Source: Armatimonadota bacterium
GTDB lineage: Bacteria; Sysuimicrobiota; Sysuimicrobiia; Sysuimicrobiales; Humicultoraceae
DNA length: 64,000 bases
Reading direction: 5' to 3'
NCBI GenBank assembly: GCA_031459855.1
Contig: JAVKHP010000001.1
Span: 1,098,059 to 1,162,058 of the forward strand
The notes under the pieces were generated by a model. It was not told where the DNA came from. It worked only from the letters and a program-made list of their open reading frames with translations, and did no database searches. Position numbers and translations under genes: made by a program. Below, piece by piece: positions 8,100-16,716 of this stretch (position 1 is its first letter; each line of letters begins with the position of its first letter).

Positions 8100-9134
8100 T
8101 CAGCGCCCCCAGGTCAGCGCGCAGGCCGCCCAGGTGAACCCGCCGCCGAAGGCCACCGCGACCAGGCGGTCGCCGTCGCGCAGGCGACCGTCCTGGCGCG
8201 CTTCCCACAGCGAGATCGGCACCGACGCCGCCGACGTGTTGCCGTAGCGGTCGATGGTGCAGATGAACCGCTCGATGGGCAGGTGCATCGCCCGGGCCAC
8301 GGCCTCCAGGATCCGCTGGTTGGCCTGGTGGGGCACGATCCACGTGATCTCGTCCAGCGTCAGCCCGCCCCTGCGGGTGACCTCCTCGATGACCTCGGGC
8401 ACCACGCGGACGGCGAGCTTGAACAGCGTCCGGCCGTCCATCCGGGGATAGTGCAGCCGCTGCGCGAGCACCTCCTGGGTGATCGGCATCCGGCTGCCCC
8501 CGGCGGGCAGTTTCAGCATGTCGCCGGCGCCCCCGTCGGCGTGGGCCACCGACGCCAGCACCCCCGCGCCGCTGGTGGACGGTCCCATCACCACGGCCCC
8601 GGCGCCGTCCCCGACCAGGACGCACAGCGTCCGGTCCGTCCAGTCCACCAGCTTGGAGAGCACCTCGGCCCCCACCACCAGCGCGTACCGGATCAGGCCC
8701 GCTTCGATCATCTGCGCGGCCGTGATCATGGCGCACAGGAAGCTCGAACAGGCCGCCAGCACGTCGCAGGCGCCGGCGCGCCTGGCCCCGAGCCGCTCCT
8801 GGATCAGGCACGCCGTGGCCGGAAACAGCATGTCCGGCGTCGTGGTCGCGCAGAGGATGAGGTCGAGGTCGGCCGGGGACAGGTTGGCGTCGCGCAGCGC
8901 GTCCAGGCAGGCGGGCACCGCCAGGTCGGAGGCCGCCTGGTCGGGCGCGGCGATGTGCCGCGTCCGGATGCCGGTGCGCTCCACGATCCACTCGTCCGAG
9001 GTGTCGACCCGCGTGGCCAGCTCGTGGTTGTCCAGGAGGCGCGGCGGGACGTAGATGCCCAGCCCGAGCACCGCCGCACGGGTGGTCGCCAGCTGGGGCG
9101 CGACCTTTGCGGGCGCCGTATACGTCTGCTGCAT
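8100..9134 (-). CDS. fabH: 3-oxoacyl-ACP synthase III (KAS III, FabH)
   Basis: Condenses acyl-CoA with malonyl-ACP to start fatty acid synthesis. The 344 residues carry the full KAS III set: nucleophile Cys129 in AACSSF, the His in VPHQANQRI and the Asn in YGNTSAAS. The N-terminal DTSDEWIVERTGIRTRH is typical of FabH. ATG 9134 is chosen from homology; the upstream frame is open but lacks family character. No Shine-Dalgarno sequence is visible; the start follows an AT-rich ACTTTTTGTAATT. No other fab gene is adjacent, so it may serve a specialised acyl starter. It lies downstream of the peptide-transport genes. Confidence 0.92.
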   Translation of the reverse strand: MQQTYTAPAKVAPQLATTRAAVLGLGIYVPPRLLDNHELATRVDTSDEWIVERTGIRTRHIAAPDQAASDLAVPACLDALRDANLSPADLDLILCATTTPDMLFPATACLIQERLGARRAGACDVLAACSSFLCAMITAAQMIEAGLIRYALVVGAEVLSKLVDWTDRTLCVLVGDGAGAVVMGPSTSGAGVLASVAHADGGAGDMLKLPAGGSRMPITQEVLAQRLHYPRMDGRTLFKLAVRVVPEVIEEVTRRGGLTLDEITWIVPHQANQRILEAVARAMHLPIERFICTIDRYGNTSAASVPISLWEARQDGRLRDGDRLVAVAFGGGFTWAACALTWGR

Positions 9135-9341
9135 AATTACAAAAAGTTCGACGACTACCACAGAGGTCCTCTTCCGGCGCGTTGGGCCAGACCGATGGCT
9201 TGCCTGCCGGGACGCGGGGGCAGCTCCACGTGCGATGCGCGTGTCAAAGATCGGGGTGCTGCCCACGTGCCTGCAGGCGGTAGCTCCACGCGCGCCCGTG
9301 GCGTGCCGGCACGTCCGCGCGACACGCGGCCGCCCCGCAGG
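9135..9341. other. Intergenic region upstream of fabH with a weak 60-bp period repeat
   Basis: No gene was recognised. The string AGCTCCACG with similar flanks occurs at 9222-9230 and 9282-9290, exactly 60 bases apart. The stretch next to fabH is unusually AT-rich. No clear promoter was found. Confidence 0.4.
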
Positions 9342-10253
9342 CTAGCGCGACAGGTGGATGTCCTTCTGCCGCGGGTCCAGCGCGTCTCGCAGCCCGTCGC
9401 CCACCAGGTTGAACGCCAGCACGGTCAGCGAGATCATCACGCCCGGCGCGATGGCGATCTGCGGGTAGGTGAGGATGAACGCGCGGCCGTCGGCCAGCAT
9501 GCCGCCCCACGACGGCGTGGGCGGCTGCGCCCCCAGGCCGAGGAACGACAGCGCCGACTCCAGCAGGATGATGCCGCCGATGCCGAGGCTGGCGATCACG
9601 ATCACCGGGCTCAGGACGTTGGGCACGATGTGCCGGAGGATGATCCGGCCCGCGCCGGCGCCGGCGGCCTGCGCCGCCAGCACGAACTCGCGCTCGCGCA
9701 GGCTGAGCACCTCGGCGCGCACCACCCGGGCGTACTGGGCCCAGGTGGTCAGGCCGATGATGACCACCACCGTCACCAAACTCGGGCCCAGCACCGCGGC
9801 CAGGGTGATCAGCAGCACCAGCAGCGGGTAGGCCATGAGGGTGTCCACCAGGCGCGAGAGCACGGCATCCACGGCCCCGCCCAGGTAGCCCGCCGTGGCG
9901 CCGACGGCCACGCCGATCACGACGGCGATGCCGGTGGCCAGCAGGCCCACGACCAGCGCCACCCGCGTGCCGTGGATGATCCGGCTCAGCACGTCCCGGC
10001 CGATGTGGTCGAAGCCCAGGGGGTGGCTCCACGAGGGCGGTGCGCCCCGCATCCCCCGGAAGACCTCCTGGTAGGGGTAGGGCGCGAACACGTCCGGGGC
10101 CGCGGCCAGGACCAGCAGGAGCAGGATGAACACCAGGCCGGCCACGCCCGGCCGGTAGCGCACGAACCGCCGCCAGCCGCGGCTCCACTCCGAACGGCGC
10201 GCGGCCTCCAGCCGGACGGGGGCGAGGGGGGCGACGGTCAGGTCCTCGCGCAT
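9342..10253 (-). CDS. Peptide/nickel-type ABC permease (DppC/OppC-like)
   Basis: Inner-membrane permease of a peptide-type importer, 303 residues. A polar N-terminus precedes a first membrane segment (VAGLVFILLLLVLAAAPDVFAP). The FGTD-like signature HPLGFDHIGRDVLSR, the EAA loop (AAGAGAGRIILRHIVPN) and a C-terminal NLVGDGLRDALDPR tail identify the DppC family. It starts 4 bases after the dppB-like stop. The usual ATPases DppD and DppF are not in the window. Confidence 0.9.
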   Translation of the reverse strand: MREDLTVAPLAPVRLEAARRSEWSRGWRRFVRYRPGVAGLVFILLLLVLAAAPDVFAPYPYQEVFRGMRGAPPSWSHPLGFDHIGRDVLSRIIHGTRVALVVGLLATGIAVVIGVAVGATAGYLGGAVDAVLSRLVDTLMAYPLLVLLITLAAVLGPSLVTVVVIIGLTTWAQYARVVRAEVLSLREREFVLAAQAAGAGAGRIILRHIVPNVLSPVIVIASLGIGGIILLESALSFLGLGAQPPTPSWGGMLADGRAFILTYPQIAIAPGVMISLTVLAFNLVGDGLRDALDPRQKDIHLSR

Positions 10254-10257
10254 GGGC

Positions 10258-11184
10258 TCACCGGATGCGGATCCGCGGGTCGATGACCCCGTAGACGAGG
10301 TCGGTCGCCAGGTTGCCCAGGACGACCAGCACGCTCAGCAGCAGCACGATGGCCTGCACGACCTGGTAGTCGACCCGGTTGACCGACTCGATGAACAGCT
10401 GACCCAGTCCCGGCAGCGCGAACACCGTCTCGACCACGATGGTGCCGCTCAGGATGAACGCCAGACGGTAGCCGATCACGGTGACGATGGGCAACAGGGC
10501 GTTGCGCACGGCGTGCTTGAGGACCACCCGGCGTTCGGGCAGGCCCTTGGCCCGGGCGGTGCGCACGAAGTCCTCGCCAAGGGCGTCCAGGACCGACGAC
10601 CGCATCAGCCGTGCCAGCAGCGCCAGCTGGCTGGAGACGATCACCGCCACCGGGAGGACGTACCCCTGCCATCCGGGCAGCCCGAAGGGGGGCAGCCAGC
10701 GCAGCACCAGCGAGAAGACCACGATGAGCATCAGGCCGACCCAGAAGTTGGGCAGGGCCACGCCAACGGTGGTGCTCACCATGATGGCGTAGTCGAACAG
10801 CGAGTAGCGCCGGACCGCCGCCACGATACCGGCCGGCAGCGCCAGCGCCACGGACAGCGCGAACGCCACCAGGTTGAGGGTGACGGTGACCGAGGCGGCC
10901 TCGGCGATCATGGTGCGCACGGGCACGCCGCTGCGGACCACCGATTCGCCGAAGTCGCCGCGGGCCATGTTGCCGATCCAGCGCAGGTACTGCTCGTGCA
11001 GCGGGCGGTCCAGGCCCCATCGGGCCCGGATCAGATCGATCTGCTCCTGGGTGATGTGGGCTTCGCCGATCATCAACGAGATGGGGTCGCCGGGGATGAG
11101 GTGCATCATGGCGAAGGTGCCCACGCTGACCAGGAAGATCACCAGCAGGCCCTGGAGCACGCGGCTGACGAGGTAGCGCTGCAT
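10258..11184 (-). CDS. Peptide/nickel-type ABC permease (DppB/OppB-like)
   Basis: First permease subunit of the same importer, 308 residues. The N-terminus YLVSRVLQGLLVIFLVSVGTF and the following MMHLIPGDP motif are diagnostic for DppB. The EAA loop (ARAKGLPERRVVLKHAVRNAL) lies near residue 205, and the C-terminus ends with the typical YGVIDPRIRI. The gene follows the binding-protein gene after a strong hairpin, which could lower permease expression relative to the binding proteins. Confidence 0.9.
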   Translation of the reverse strand: MQRYLVSRVLQGLLVIFLVSVGTFAMMHLIPGDPISLMIGEAHITQEQIDLIRARWGLDRPLHEQYLRWIGNMARGDFGESVVRSGVPVRTMIAEAASVTVTLNLVAFALSVALALPAGIVAAVRRYSLFDYAIMVSTTVGVALPNFWVGLMLIVVFSLVLRWLPPFGLPGWQGYVLPVAVIVSSQLALLARLMRSSVLDALGEDFVRTARAKGLPERRVVLKHAVRNALLPIVTVIGYRLAFILSGTIVVETVFALPGLGQLFIESVNRVDYQVVQAIVLLLSVLVVLGNLATDLVYGVIDPRIRIR

Positions 11185-11277
11185 CTAGGAGGTTGCGCGT
11201 GGCGCGCGAGGGGCGAGGGGCGGGCGGTGCATCGGGCGGTGGCGTGACGCAGTGGGCACCGGCGAGCCGGAGACGGC

Positions 11278-11308
11278 GGGGGCGCGGGGCCAACGGCCCC
11301 GCGCCCCC
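11278..11308. terminator. Strong hairpin between binding-protein and permease genes
   Basis: A perfect 14-bp GC stem (GGGGGCGCGGGGCC, 11278-11291, with 11295-11308) and a three-base loop. It starts 10 bases beyond the stop of the upstream (minus strand) binding-protein gene and lies ahead of the dppB-like gene. With no T tract it may be a partial terminator or an mRNA-stabilising structure that sets different levels of binding protein and permease. Confidence 0.65.
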
Positions 11309-11318
11309 GCATCGGCGT

Positions 11319-12974
11319 CTACTCGATCCACCACCGGTAGGCCAGGCGGTAGAGGGCGGTGTCGCCCTGCAGGGCCGTGGTCGGAAGGCCCTTGATGCGC
11401 TTGCTGAAGATGTTGTACCAGTCCCAGTACATGATGAACAGGAACGGCACTTCCTCGGCCACGATGGCCTGGATCTCGTGGTAGATCCTGCGGCGCTGGC
11501 TCGTGGTGGTGGCCCGGAGCCCGGCCGCCAGCAGCTCGTCGACCCGCGGGTTCTTGAAGCGGGAGAAGTTGCGCGCGGCATCCGACCGCAGCGTGTCCGA
11601 GGCGTCGGGCTCGCCGCCGGTGCCGCCGTAGGTCCAGTTGAACAGCGAGGCGTCCATCTCGCCCTTGGGCAGCTGGGCCAGGATCGTCGCCACCGGCCGC
11701 TCGACCAGCCGCATCTCGATGCCCACCGCCGCCAGGTCCTGCTGCACGACCTCGGCCTCGGGCCGGCGCGCGCGGTCGCCGGTGATCGTGACGCAGGTGA
11801 ACGAGGCGCGCCGCCCGTCCTTGGTGCGCACGCCGCCGGGGCCCAGCCGCCAGCCCGCCTCTTCCAGCAACGCCCGGGCACGGGCGGGGTCGTAGGGGTA
11901 CTGCTTGACGTTGGGGTTGTACCAGGGCTGGAGGCTTGGGGCCAGGTTCGAGGTGGCCAGCACCGCGGTGCCCTTGAAGACGTCGTCGATCAGCCGCTGG
12001 CGGTCGACGGCGTACATCATCGCCTGCCGCACCCGTTTGTCGGAGAGCACGGGGTGGTCGTTGTTCAGCGGGAAGTGGTTCACCGCAAGGCTGGCGGTCT
12101 TGAAGACGGTGTAGTTGGGATCGGCGGCGAAGCGCAGGTTGTCCTCTGCCAGCAGGGGCCACACCGCCGAATCGGCCTGGCCGGTGCGCAGCGCGATGGC
12201 CCGCACCGAGGCCTCGGGCACGATGTCCTCCCGGAACTGGTCGATGTGCGGGCGGCCGCGGAAGTGCTGGTCGAACGCCTCCACGACGGTGTACTCGGCA
12301 GGCCGCCACTCCTTGAGCCGGAAGGCCCCGGTGCCGATGGGGGCGCCCTTGTAGGCGCGCTCGCCGACGCGGCTGTGGTAGTGGGCGGGCACGATGAACT
12401 GCGTCGCCACCCGGCGCAGGAAGGCCGCATTGGGCTCCTTCAACCGCACCACCACCGTGTACTTGTCGGGGATGGTGATCCGGTCGATCCCCGTGTACAG
12501 CGGCGCCTTGACCGTCCCGTTGGCGGGGTTCCCGTAGAACTCGTACGTGTACTTGACGTCCTCGGCAGTGAACTCCCGTCCGTCGTGGAACCGCACACCC
12601 CGGCGCAGCGTGAAGGTGTACGTGAGGCCGTCGCGGGAGACCACGTAGTTCTCGGCCAGGACTTTCTCGAGCACGAAGTGCTCGTTGACCTCCAGCAGCG
12701 CGTTGTGGATCTGGGTGATGATCGTCCGGTGCACACTGGGGCCGTCGTCGTCGGGGCTGAGGCTGGAGATCTCGTGGTGGCCGGTCACCCGAACGGTGCC
12801 GCCGCGCCGCGGGCCGGGGGCGGCGGTGACCAGCACCGGACGGCGGATCAGGACCGGGGCGGCGGTGGCGACCCCCAGGAGCGCGGCCTGCCGGAGGAAC
12901 GCGCGTCGGGTGGTCGCAGGCAGATCGCGCAGCGCCTTCTCGATCACCAGGGCGTCAGCGTCGTCGCGACCCAT
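11319..12974 (-). CDS. Family 5 solute-binding protein, copy 1
   Basis: Exported peptide/nickel-type binding protein, 551 residues. A twin-arginine-like signal (TTRRAFLRQAALLG) precedes the mature domain RRGGTVRV. The family 5 signature is present (LRRGVRFHDGREFTAEDVKYTYEF). ATG 12974 is fixed by GGGAGG about 7 bases upstream; the longer frame to 13091 is not needed. It is very similar along its whole length to the next gene upstream, so the two are tandem duplicates feeding one permease pair. Candidate ligands are peptides or other amine solutes. Confidence 0.88.
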   Translation of the reverse strand: MGRDDADALVIEKALRDLPATTRRAFLRQAALLGVATAAPVLIRRPVLVTAAPGPRRGGTVRVTGHHEISSLSPDDDGPSVHRTIITQIHNALLEVNEHFVLEKVLAENYVVSRDGLTYTFTLRRGVRFHDGREFTAEDVKYTYEFYGNPANGTVKAPLYTGIDRITIPDKYTVVVRLKEPNAAFLRRVATQFIVPAHYHSRVGERAYKGAPIGTGAFRLKEWRPAEYTVVEAFDQHFRGRPHIDQFREDIVPEASVRAIALRTGQADSAVWPLLAEDNLRFAADPNYTVFKTASLAVNHFPLNNDHPVLSDKRVRQAMMYAVDRQRLIDDVFKGTAVLATSNLAPSLQPWYNPNVKQYPYDPARARALLEEAGWRLGPGGVRTKDGRRASFTCVTITGDRARRPEAEVVQQDLAAVGIEMRLVERPVATILAQLPKGEMDASLFNWTYGGTGGEPDASDTLRSDAARNFSRFKNPRVDELLAAGLRATTTSQRRRIYHEIQAIVAEEVPFLFIMYWDWYNIFSKRIKGLPTTALQGDTALYRLAYRWWIE

Positions 12975-13298
12975 GGTTCTCCCTCCCGAGCTGGTACGGT
13001 ATGTGCCTGGTGATTCCGCGCCCTCCGGCGGCCCTCCTCCGCCGGACGGCGCATCCCGCTCCGTGCGCCGAGCAGCGCCCGCTGGCGCCACGTACGCACG
13101 TCCTCGTGCTGCCGGTCGTCCGTGTGCAGCGGCACCTCGGCACCGCTCGCCTGTCAGCCGGGCTGCACCATGGCCGGCGGGCGCTCCACGGCGACGTCGC
13201 AGGGGAGGCTCGCCCGGCGTCTCCGTCGGACGGGTCCCCTCCGCAGTTCCCTGTATCCCAGGCGGTCCGTCGGGCCGCCGGGCGCCCCCCTGGCCGCC
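12975..13298. other. Intergenic region between the two binding-protein paralogues
   Basis: This 324-base stretch separates the duplicated genes. Apart from the ribosome-binding site of copy 1 near 12980-12990, no coding frame with family character, strong hairpin or clear promoter was recognised. If copy 1 has its own promoter it should be here. Confidence 0.4.
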
Positions 13299-14951
13299 CT
13301 ACTCGATCCACCATCGGTAGGCGGTGGCGTAGATGGCGAACCCGTCCTCGGGCTTGGTGGGCAGGCCCTTGATGCGCTTGGTGAAGACGTTGAACCAGTC
13401 CCAGTACATCATGTACAGGACGGGCACGTCCTCCACGAAGATGCGCTGCACCTCCTGGTAGATCTTCTGGCGCGCGCGCACGTCGACCTCGCGCAAGCCC
13501 TGGGCCAGCAGCTCGTCCATGCGCGGGTTGCTGTACTGGGCGAAGTTGCGCACCGCGCCGGTGCGCAGCGTGTTGGACGGGTCGGGTTCCAGCGCGCCGC
13601 TGTTGTACGTCCAGTTGAACAGCGACGCGTCCAGCTCGCCCCGGGGCAGCTGCGCCAGGATGGTGGCCACCGGGCGCTCGATGATGCGCATCTCGATCCC
13701 CACCGCCGCCAGGTCCTGCTGCACGATCTCGGCTTCGGGCCGCCGGGCGCGGTCCCCGGTGATCACGGCGCAGGTGAAGGACAGGCGCTGGCCGTCCTTG
13801 ACGCGCACGCCCCCGGGCCCGAGGCGCCAGCCGGCTTCTTCCAGCAGCGCGCGGGCACGGGCGGGGTCGTACGGGTACTTCTTGAGGGTGCGGTCGTACC
13901 AGGTGCGCATCGACGGCGGGTAGATGGAGTCGGCGATGATGGCCGTGCCCCGGAAGACGTCGTCGATCAGGCGCTGCCGGTCGATGGCGTGCATCATCGC
14001 CTGGCGCACGCGCCGGTCGGCCAGCTGCGGGAGCTTGTTGTTCAGGGGGAAGTGGTTCAGGCCGGTGCTGGAGGTGCGGAAGACCGTGTAGGAAGGGTCG
14101 GCCTCGAAGCGCAGGTTGTCCTCGGCCAGCAGCGGCCAGGTGGCCGAGTCAGCCGTGCCGGTGCGCAGGGCGATGGCCCGCACCGACGCCTCGGGCACCA
14201 CGTCCTGGCGGAAGAAGTCGATGTGGGGGCGGCCGCGGAAGTGCTGGTCGAACGCCTCGACGATGGTGTACTCGGCGGGGCGCCACTCGCGCAGCTTGAA
14301 CGGGCCGGTACCCATCGGCTGGCTCTTGTAGGCACGCTCGCCGATGCGGCTGTGGTACTTCGCGGGCAGGATGAAGGTGGTGGCCGTCTGGACCAGGAAC
14401 GGCGCGAACGGTTCCTTCATCTTCACCACGACCGTGTAGCGGTCGGGGAGCTCGACGCGGTCGACGGCGCGGAAGTAGATGGCGTCGTTGGACGCGTTGG
14501 CCGGGTTCATGTGGTACTCGAAGGTGTACTTGACGTCCTCGCCGGTGAACTCGCTGCCGTCGTGGAACTTCACCCCGCGGCGCAGCCGGAAGCGGTACTG
14601 CAGGCCGTCCCTGGCCACCTCGTAGTGCTCGCACAGCACCTTCTCCAGCACCAGGTAGGGGTTGGCCTCGATCAGGGCGTTGTGGATCTGGGTGACCATG
14701 ACCCAGTGGACCGACGGGGCGTCGTCCTGCGGGCTCAGGCTGGCGACTTCCTGGTGGCCCATGACGCGGACGGTGCCGCCCCGCCGGGGACTCGGCGCCG
14801 CCTCCACGATGAGGGGAGAGCGCACGAACACCGGCACTGCCGCTGCCCCTGCGCCCAACGCCGCCGCCTGCTTGAGGAACGCGCGGCGTGTCGTGGACGG
14901 CAGGTCGCGGAGGATCTTCTCGAGCGGGACGTCGTCGGGCTGTCGGCCCAT
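13299..14951 (-). CDS. Family 5 solute-binding protein, copy 2
   Basis: A 550-residue paralogue of copy 1, with the same Tat-like signal (TTRRAFLKQAAALG), the same RRGGTVRV start of the mature part and the same family 5 signature (LRRGVKFHDGSEFTGEDVKYTFEY). Both proteins end in AYRWWIE. The differences are spread through the ligand lobes, for example the segment before the last 100 residues, which suggests different ligands for a shared transporter. ATG 14951 follows GGGAGGCG. It is the first gene of the minus-strand unit running to fabH. Confidence 0.88.
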   Translation of the reverse strand: MGRQPDDVPLEKILRDLPSTTRRAFLKQAAALGAGAAAVPVFVRSPLIVEAAPSPRRGGTVRVMGHQEVASLSPQDDAPSVHWVMVTQIHNALIEANPYLVLEKVLCEHYEVARDGLQYRFRLRRGVKFHDGSEFTGEDVKYTFEYHMNPANASNDAIYFRAVDRVELPDRYTVVVKMKEPFAPFLVQTATTFILPAKYHSRIGERAYKSQPMGTGPFKLREWRPAEYTIVEAFDQHFRGRPHIDFFRQDVVPEASVRAIALRTGTADSATWPLLAEDNLRFEADPSYTVFRTSSTGLNHFPLNNKLPQLADRRVRQAMMHAIDRQRLIDDVFRGTAIIADSIYPPSMRTWYDRTLKKYPYDPARARALLEEAGWRLGPGGVRVKDGQRLSFTCAVITGDRARRPEAEIVQQDLAAVGIEMRIIERPVATILAQLPRGELDASLFNWTYNSGALEPDPSNTLRTGAVRNFAQYSNPRMDELLAQGLREVDVRARQKIYQEVQRIFVEDVPVLYMMYWDWFNVFTKRIKGLPTKPEDGFAIYATAYRWWIE

Positions 14952-15197
14952 GGCTGGCGCCTCCCGGGTGTGACCTGCCCGAAGCTTCGGCGCGCCCGGG
15001 GCCGGCTTCCTGCGACGGCGCGTGCACCCTCGGGAGCCACGCCGCGGGGCCCACCTCTCTGCGGCTGGGGATTGGAAGGTGATCGGCGGCGCAAGCGACA
15101 CGGGTGCTGACCTCTACCTCGCCACCGCTGGGGATTGGAAGGCGTGCCTCCGCTGTGCCGCGAGGCAGACTGGAGTGGGTCACCGCGCCCCGGGTCC
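14952..15197. other. Intergenic region between divergent transcription units
   Basis: Lies between the minus-strand binding protein and the plus-strand Trp T-box promoter. The notable content is a near-exact direct repeat pair at 15051-15142, listed separately. The promoter for the minus-strand operon should also be here but was not recognised with confidence. Confidence 0.4.
15051..15142. repeat. Pair of 29-base direct repeats separated by 34 bases
   Basis: Copies at 15051-15079 and 15114-15142 match at 24 of 29 positions, with the last 16 bases identical (GCTGGGGATTGGAAGG at 15064 and 15127). Repeat and spacer lengths, and the GGGGATTG-type 3' end, recall a CRISPR repeat. There are only two copies and no cas genes, so this is at most a remnant or a coincidence. 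Confidence 0.55.
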
Positions 15198-15227
15198 TTG
15201 CGCCGGTGCGCGAGGCTGTGCTATAGT
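15198..15227 (+). promoter_or_regulatory. Sigma-70-type promoter of the trp operon
   Basis: TTGCGC (-35, 15198-15203) and TATAGT (-10, 15222-15227) are separated by 18 bases. Initiation would fall near 15234, immediately before the T-box Stem I. The fit to consensus and the position ahead of a T-box support it. Confidence 0.7.
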
Positions 15228-15233
15228 CCCTGG

Positions 15234-15620
15234 CACCAACCGCACAGGCCGAGGATCGGGAAGAGTACCCGTCCGGCGTGGTTCCCCGCAGGGGTACTCC
15301 GGGCGCCGCCAGGGCGCTCGGGGTGGGAGAGAGCCGCGTGCTGGTGGGAGCGCGGTAACCACAGGACGGCGAATGGGCCCGGGAGGCGCGGGGTGAAGGT
15401 GCGCAGGTGGGGTTTGGTGCGGGCGTGACAACCGAGAGTTCGCTCCCGGCACCCCGCCGCGCGCGGCAGTAGCTCCGCCGGCAGCTCCCCCGGTACGGGA
15501 GCGTCAAGCGCCGGGCGCCGTCGGTCGACAGCGGACGCTGTCGGCCTGGGCGCGCGGAAGTCGGGTGGCACCGCGGGAGGACGCCTCTCGTCCCTGAAGG
15601 GCGAGAGGTGTCTGTGTTTT
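15234..15620 (+). promoter_or_regulatory. T-box leader, tryptophan specifier (UGG)
   Basis: A tRNA-sensing leader in front of aroF-tyrA-trp. Seen directly are the Stem I elements AGAGAGCCG (15328-15336) and GGTGGGAGC (15343-15351). The candidate specifier is GAA-TGG, with TGG at 15374-15376. The T-box sequence TGGCACCGCGG is at 15566-15576. The terminator stem is 15580-15590 with 15602-15612, followed by a T-rich tail to 15620. Uncharged tRNA-Trp would pair with the specifier and, through its CCA end, with the T-box, favouring antitermination. A UGG specifier agrees with the tryptophan genes downstream. Stem boundaries are approximate. Confidence 0.9.
15580..15620 (+). terminator. T-box-controlled intrinsic terminator (trp leader)
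   Basis: Stem GACGCCTCTCG paired with CGAGAGGTGTC (one G-U pair), loop 15591-15601, followed by TGTGTTTT. It directly follows the T-box sequence, with which the antiterminator would compete. Confidence 0.85.
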
Positions 15621-15696
15621 CGGGTGCCGGTGGTGTCGAAGGGGGGATGACCATGGGCGTGGGGTTCGCGTCGGGACGGCAGGAGGCAGCGGCGGC

Positions 15697-16716
15697 ATGA
15701 TCATCGTCATGGAACCGGGGGCGACCGACGGCCATATCGTGGCGGTCGTCGAGCGCGTGAAGGCCTCGGGCCTCAACACCCACATCTCGGTGGGCGTGGC
15801 CCGCACCGTCATCGGCGTCGTGGGCGACGACCGCACCAAGGAGGTTCTGCGCGAGTCGCTGGAGGGCATGCCGGGCGTCGAGCGGGTCGTGGCGATCCTG
15901 CAGCCGTTCAAGTTGGTCAGCCGCGAGTTCCAGCCCGAGGACACCGTCGTGCGGGTCCGGGGGGAGGCGATCGGCGCCACCAAGGTCGCCGTGATCGCCG
16001 GGCCGTGTTCGGTGGAGAGCCGCGAGCAGATCCTGGCCACCGCCGAGGCGGTCAAGGCGGCCGGCGCGGGGTTCCTGCGGGGGGGCGCGTTCAAGCCGCG
16101 GACGTCGCCCTACTCGTTCCAGGGGTTGGAGGAGGAAGGGCTGCAGCTGCTGGCCGAGGCCCGCGCGCGGACCGGGTTGCCGGTGGTGACCGAGGCGATG
16201 GACGCGGCGCAACTGGAGCTGGTGGCCCGCTACGCCGATGTGATCCAGATCGGCGCGCGCAACATGCAGAACTACCCGCTGCTGCGCGAGGCCGGCCGCA
16301 TCAAGCTGCCCGTGCTCCTCAAGCGCGGCGTGAGTGCCACCATCGAAGAGTTCCTGCTGGCGGCCGAGTACATCCTCAACGAAGGGAACTACCAGGTGGT
16401 GCTGTGCGAGCGGGGGATCCGCGGCTTCAACACCCACACGCGCTACACGCTGGACCTCTCCGCCGTGCCCGTGCTCAAGCGCCTGTCGCACCTGCCCGTG
16501 ATCGTCGATCCCAGCCACGGCACGGGCAAGTGGCGCTACGTGGGCGCGATGGCCCGGGCTGCGGTGGCTGCCGGCGCCGACGGGCTGATGATCGAAGTCC
16601 ACCCCGATCCGGCCAACGCGCTCAGCGACGGCCCCCAGTCGCTGAACCTGGAGAACTTCGCCGACCTGATGGCCAGCCTGCGCCCCCTGGCGGCGGCGGT
16701 GGGACGGACGCTGTGA
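15697..16716 (+). CDS. aroF: 3-deoxy-7-phosphoheptulonate (DAHP) synthase, type I-beta
   Basis: First step of the shikimate pathway: phosphoenolpyruvate plus erythrose 4-phosphate gives DAHP. The 339 residues have an N-terminal ferredoxin-like regulatory domain (about 1-75, as in Thermotoga DAHP synthase) and a catalytic barrel with [36 protein letters not shown] and DPSHGTG. The N-terminal domain usually confers feedback inhibition by tyrosine or phenylalanine. AGGAGG about 12 bases upstream supports ATG 15697. It is the first gene after the Trp T-box, so aromatic precursor flow follows tryptophan tRNA charging. Confidence 0.95.
   Translation: MIIVMEPGATDGHIVAVVERVKASGLNTHISVGVARTVIGVVGDDRTKEVLRESLEGMPGVERVVAILQPFKLVSREFQPEDTVVRVRGEAIGATKVAVIAGPCSVESREQILATAEAVKAAGAGFLRGGAFKPRTSPYSFQGLEEEGLQLLAEARARTGLPVVTEAMDAAQLELVARYADVIQIGARNMQNYPLLREAGRIKLPVLLKRGVSATIEEFLLAAEYILNEGNYQVVLCERGIRGFNTHTRYTLDLSAVPVLKRLSHLPVIVDPSHGTGKWRYVGAMARAAVAAGADGLMIEVHPDPANALSDGPQSLNLENFADLMASLRPLAAAVGRTL

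Noticed and set aside
8283-10286. 667-codon plus-strand frame opposite fabH and the DppC-like permease
   Set aside because: No recognisable domain, and both genes underneath have complete motifs.
15051-15142. Calling the repeat pair a CRISPR array
   Set aside because: Only two diverged copies, one spacer and no cas genes; kept only as a repeat with an open question.
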